Below are positions 62,460-64,000 of a DNA stretch of 64,000 bases, piece after piece. The stretch spans positions 8,676,268 to 8,740,267 of the forward strand of contig NC_067206.1 in NCBI RefSeq assembly GCF_026262505.1, written 5' to 3'. This DNA comes from Trichomonas vaginalis G3 (taxonomy: Eukaryota > Parabasalia > Trichomonadida > Trichomonadidae). A model generated the notes under the pieces. That model searched no databases. It was not told the DNA's origin and worked only from the letters and a program-made list of their open reading frames with translations. Numbering within the stretch: the stretch's first letter is position 1; every line of letters starts with the position of its first letter. Made by a program: the position numbers and the translations under genes.

Positions 62460-64000
62460 ATGAATAAATACACAACAATTAAGGTACTTGGCGAGGGCGG
62501 TTATGGAAAAGCTCTTCTCGTCGAGGCGAAGAGCGACAAGCAGAAGTATGTTGTTAAAGAAGTTCGCATGGCAAACTTGAAACCACAAGAAAAACTTGAT
62601 GCGAAGAAGGAAGTCGATGTACTTCATGCTTTGAACCATCCAAACATCGTCAAATATGTTGAGTCTTTCCAAGAGAATGGAAGATTATACATCGTAATGG
62701 AATACGCTGATGGAGGCGATTTATCACAATTAATCGAAAGACGAGGAAGAAAATTACTCAGTGAAAGCGATGTTATGCACTACTTCATTCAAATAGCACT
62801 TGCACTCAAATACATGCATGATCGAAAAATTTTACACAGAGATTTGAAAGGACAGAACGTATTTTTATGCAAGAACGGAAAAGTCAAGCTTGGCGACTTC
62901 GGTATTGCCAAGGTTCTCGATAGTACTGCCCAATTATGCAAAACACAGATTGGTACTCCATATTATTTATCACCGGAGATTTGCGAAGGCAGGAGGTACA
63001 ATTCGAAGACAGATATTTGGTCTCTTGGCTGCATTCTTTACGAGTTATGCACACTCCACCATCCATTCGATGCTTCAAACATGAATGCATTACTTGCCTG
63101 CATTATTCGTGGCAGATACTCTCCGATATCAAGCCAATACAGCTCAGATTTACGTAATCTTGTTAGCCGCATGCTTACAAAGGACACAAAACCACGTCCT
63201 TCCATAAATCAAATTATTATGTTACCATTTATCAAGAACCATCTCGAAGAATACCTCGACGATACACTCCTCAGGTACGAACTAGGCCATACCATCATCC
63301 ATGGCCGCAAACCTCTCAAGGCTCCCACAATTATTCTTAATAAGGACGAAAAGAACAACAACGACTTAGCTCCCATACCAGAAGGTACTCCAGAGAAGAA
63401 GCAGCATCCACCTGCACAATCTCCACAGCAGCCGCAACAACAAAGACCTTTACTTCCATTCGGACAACCGCAAAAACCGCAACGTATCGATTACAGGCGT
63501 GAACACGGTCCGATTGTTTTACCACCACGCAAGAGCGATGCCGACAAAGCGAAGGAAGAAGCAGAGAGGAAAGCCAAAGAAGAAGCCGAGCAGAGAGCGA
63601 AAGAAGAGCAAGAAAGGAAGAAAGCAGCTTTAGAAGCAGAATTAGAACGTCGTAGGAAGCAAGAAGAAGAGGAGAAGAAGCGTGAATACGAAGCCAAGAA
63701 GCAGAAGATGCTTGAATACGAAGAAAGAAGAGCACAAAGGAAACGAGAAGCAGAAGAATTCATCAGAAAGAAACGCGAACAAGAAGAGAAAAGAAAACAA
63801 ATGGATGAAGCTGCGAGAAAGAAACACAGAGATGAAATGATCGCACAAATGAACAGAAACAAAGAAGCAGAAGATGAAAGACGCCGCAAATTCAAAGAAG
63901 ACATTGAAAGAAAGAAGAGAATTCAATTGAGAAGAGACCAAAAACCACAAATTGCTGCTTCAGATCCAACATTAGATCCATCATTCCCTCAGCAGAACCA
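62460..64000 (+). CDS. NEK-family protein kinase, 3' end outside window (513 codons seen)
   Basis: Kinase domain at about residues 4-262: Gly loop VLGEGGYGKALL, Lys in YVVKEVRM, catalytic loop ILHRDLKGQNVFL, KLGDFGIAKVL (DFG), activation segment IGTPYYLSPEIC and TDIWSLGCILYELCTL. GTPYYLSPE and the DFGIAKVL form point to NEK kinases, which act on centrosomes, flagella and mitosis. A Pro/Gln-rich linker has YRREHGPIVLPPRK, a segment seen in NEK1-like proteins, then a Lys/Glu/Arg coiled coil of over 120 residues. No stop before the window's end. Confidence 0.93.
   Translation, partial: MNKYTTIKVLGEGGYGKALLVEAKSDKQKYVVKEVRMANLKPQEKLDAKKEVDVLHALNHPNIVKYVESFQENGRLYIVMEYADGGDLSQLIERRGRKLLSESDVMHYFIQIALALKYMHDRKILHRDLKGQNVFLCKNGKVKLGDFGIAKVLDSTAQLCKTQIGTPYYLSPEICEGRRYNSKTDIWSLGCILYELCTLHHPFDASNMNALLACIIRGRYSPISSQYSSDLRNLVSRMLTKDTKPRPSINQIIMLPFIKNHLEEYLDDTLLRYELGHTIIHGRKPLKAPTIILNKDEKNNNDLAPIPEGTPEKKQHPPAQSPQQPQQQRPLLPFGQPQKPQRIDYRREHGPIVLPPRKSDADKAKEEAERKAKEEAEQRAKEEQERKKAALEAELERRRKQEEEEKKREYEAKKQKMLEYEERRAQRKREAEEFIRKKREQEEKRKQMDEAARKKHRDEMIAQMNRNKEAEDERRRKFKEDIERKKRIQLRRDQKPQIAASDPTLDPSFPQQN

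Noticed and set aside
63337-63950. Ser/Phe/Leu-rich minus frames opposite the NEK kinase tail
   Set aside because: Antisense of a Lys/Glu/Arg coiled coil always reads as Ser/Phe/Leu; no signal of its own.
1-64000. tRNA, rRNA and spliceosomal introns
   Set aside because: I scanned by eye for cloverleaf boxes and for the GTATGT / ACTAACACACAG intron signals and found no convincing case; a covariance-model search would be decisive.

Overview
The window looks like nuclear DNA of a trichomonad, most likely Trichomonas vaginalis. The basis is AT-rich spacers, compact genes with no visible introns, start codons 6 to 23 nt behind TCACTT/TCATTT initiators on both strands, a hydrogenosome-type presequence on a flavoprotein, an ankyrin family with a long repeat-free N-terminal part, and a large Maverick/Polinton. 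The species call is an inference; no rRNA or tRNA gene was recognised.

Bases 1 to about 23,130 are Maverick. One large element runs from about 1,335 to 23,130. It carries divergent gene pairs (structural-like genes, an A32/FtsK-type ATPase), a 999-residue fibre-like protein with a phage-tail-collar tip, a DDE integrase, two KilA-N genes, a protein-primed PolB region, an HNH endonuclease and a major-capsid-like region. It is a fossil with roughly ten breaks, but integrase, fibre, KilA-N and several small genes look whole, so it is young. Bases 1 to about 1,335 look like the end of a second related element: a 94-codon gene and its flanks recur as a direct repeat about 21.8 kb apart, while GGTGA-rich inverted repeats mark the inner ends. 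The genes share a TTTTTAT(Y)..TAAATG start-site motif unlike the host initiator.

Bases 23,270 to 28,480 are gene-poor: a 119-120 bp tandem repeat, then a decayed 3.3 kb DNA transposon between TTAA sites that contains a 1.28 kb fold-back.

From 28,485 to the right edge lie host genes: a HIRA C-domain protein, an EF-hand protein, a UBR-box protein, a multi-BRCT protein, ribosomal protein S6, a GTPase-like protein without a P-loop, an interrupted ankyrin gene, a hydrogenosomal iron-sulfur flavoprotein, an aldo-keto reductase, an M20 dipeptidase, a TAF9-like histone-fold protein, adjacent CCZ1-like and MON1 genes (together the Rab7 exchange factor), a PIAS-type SUMO ligase beside a PPIL3-type cyclophilin, a polytopic membrane protein, a WD40-less Raptor, two overlapping Rho GTPases, a Stealth-family phosphotransferase, a 44-residue basic protein, a histidine acid phosphatase and a NEK kinase that runs off the right edge. 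The 51-60 kb stretch is peppered with small TTAA elements and truncated gene copies (aldo-keto reductase, EF-hand).
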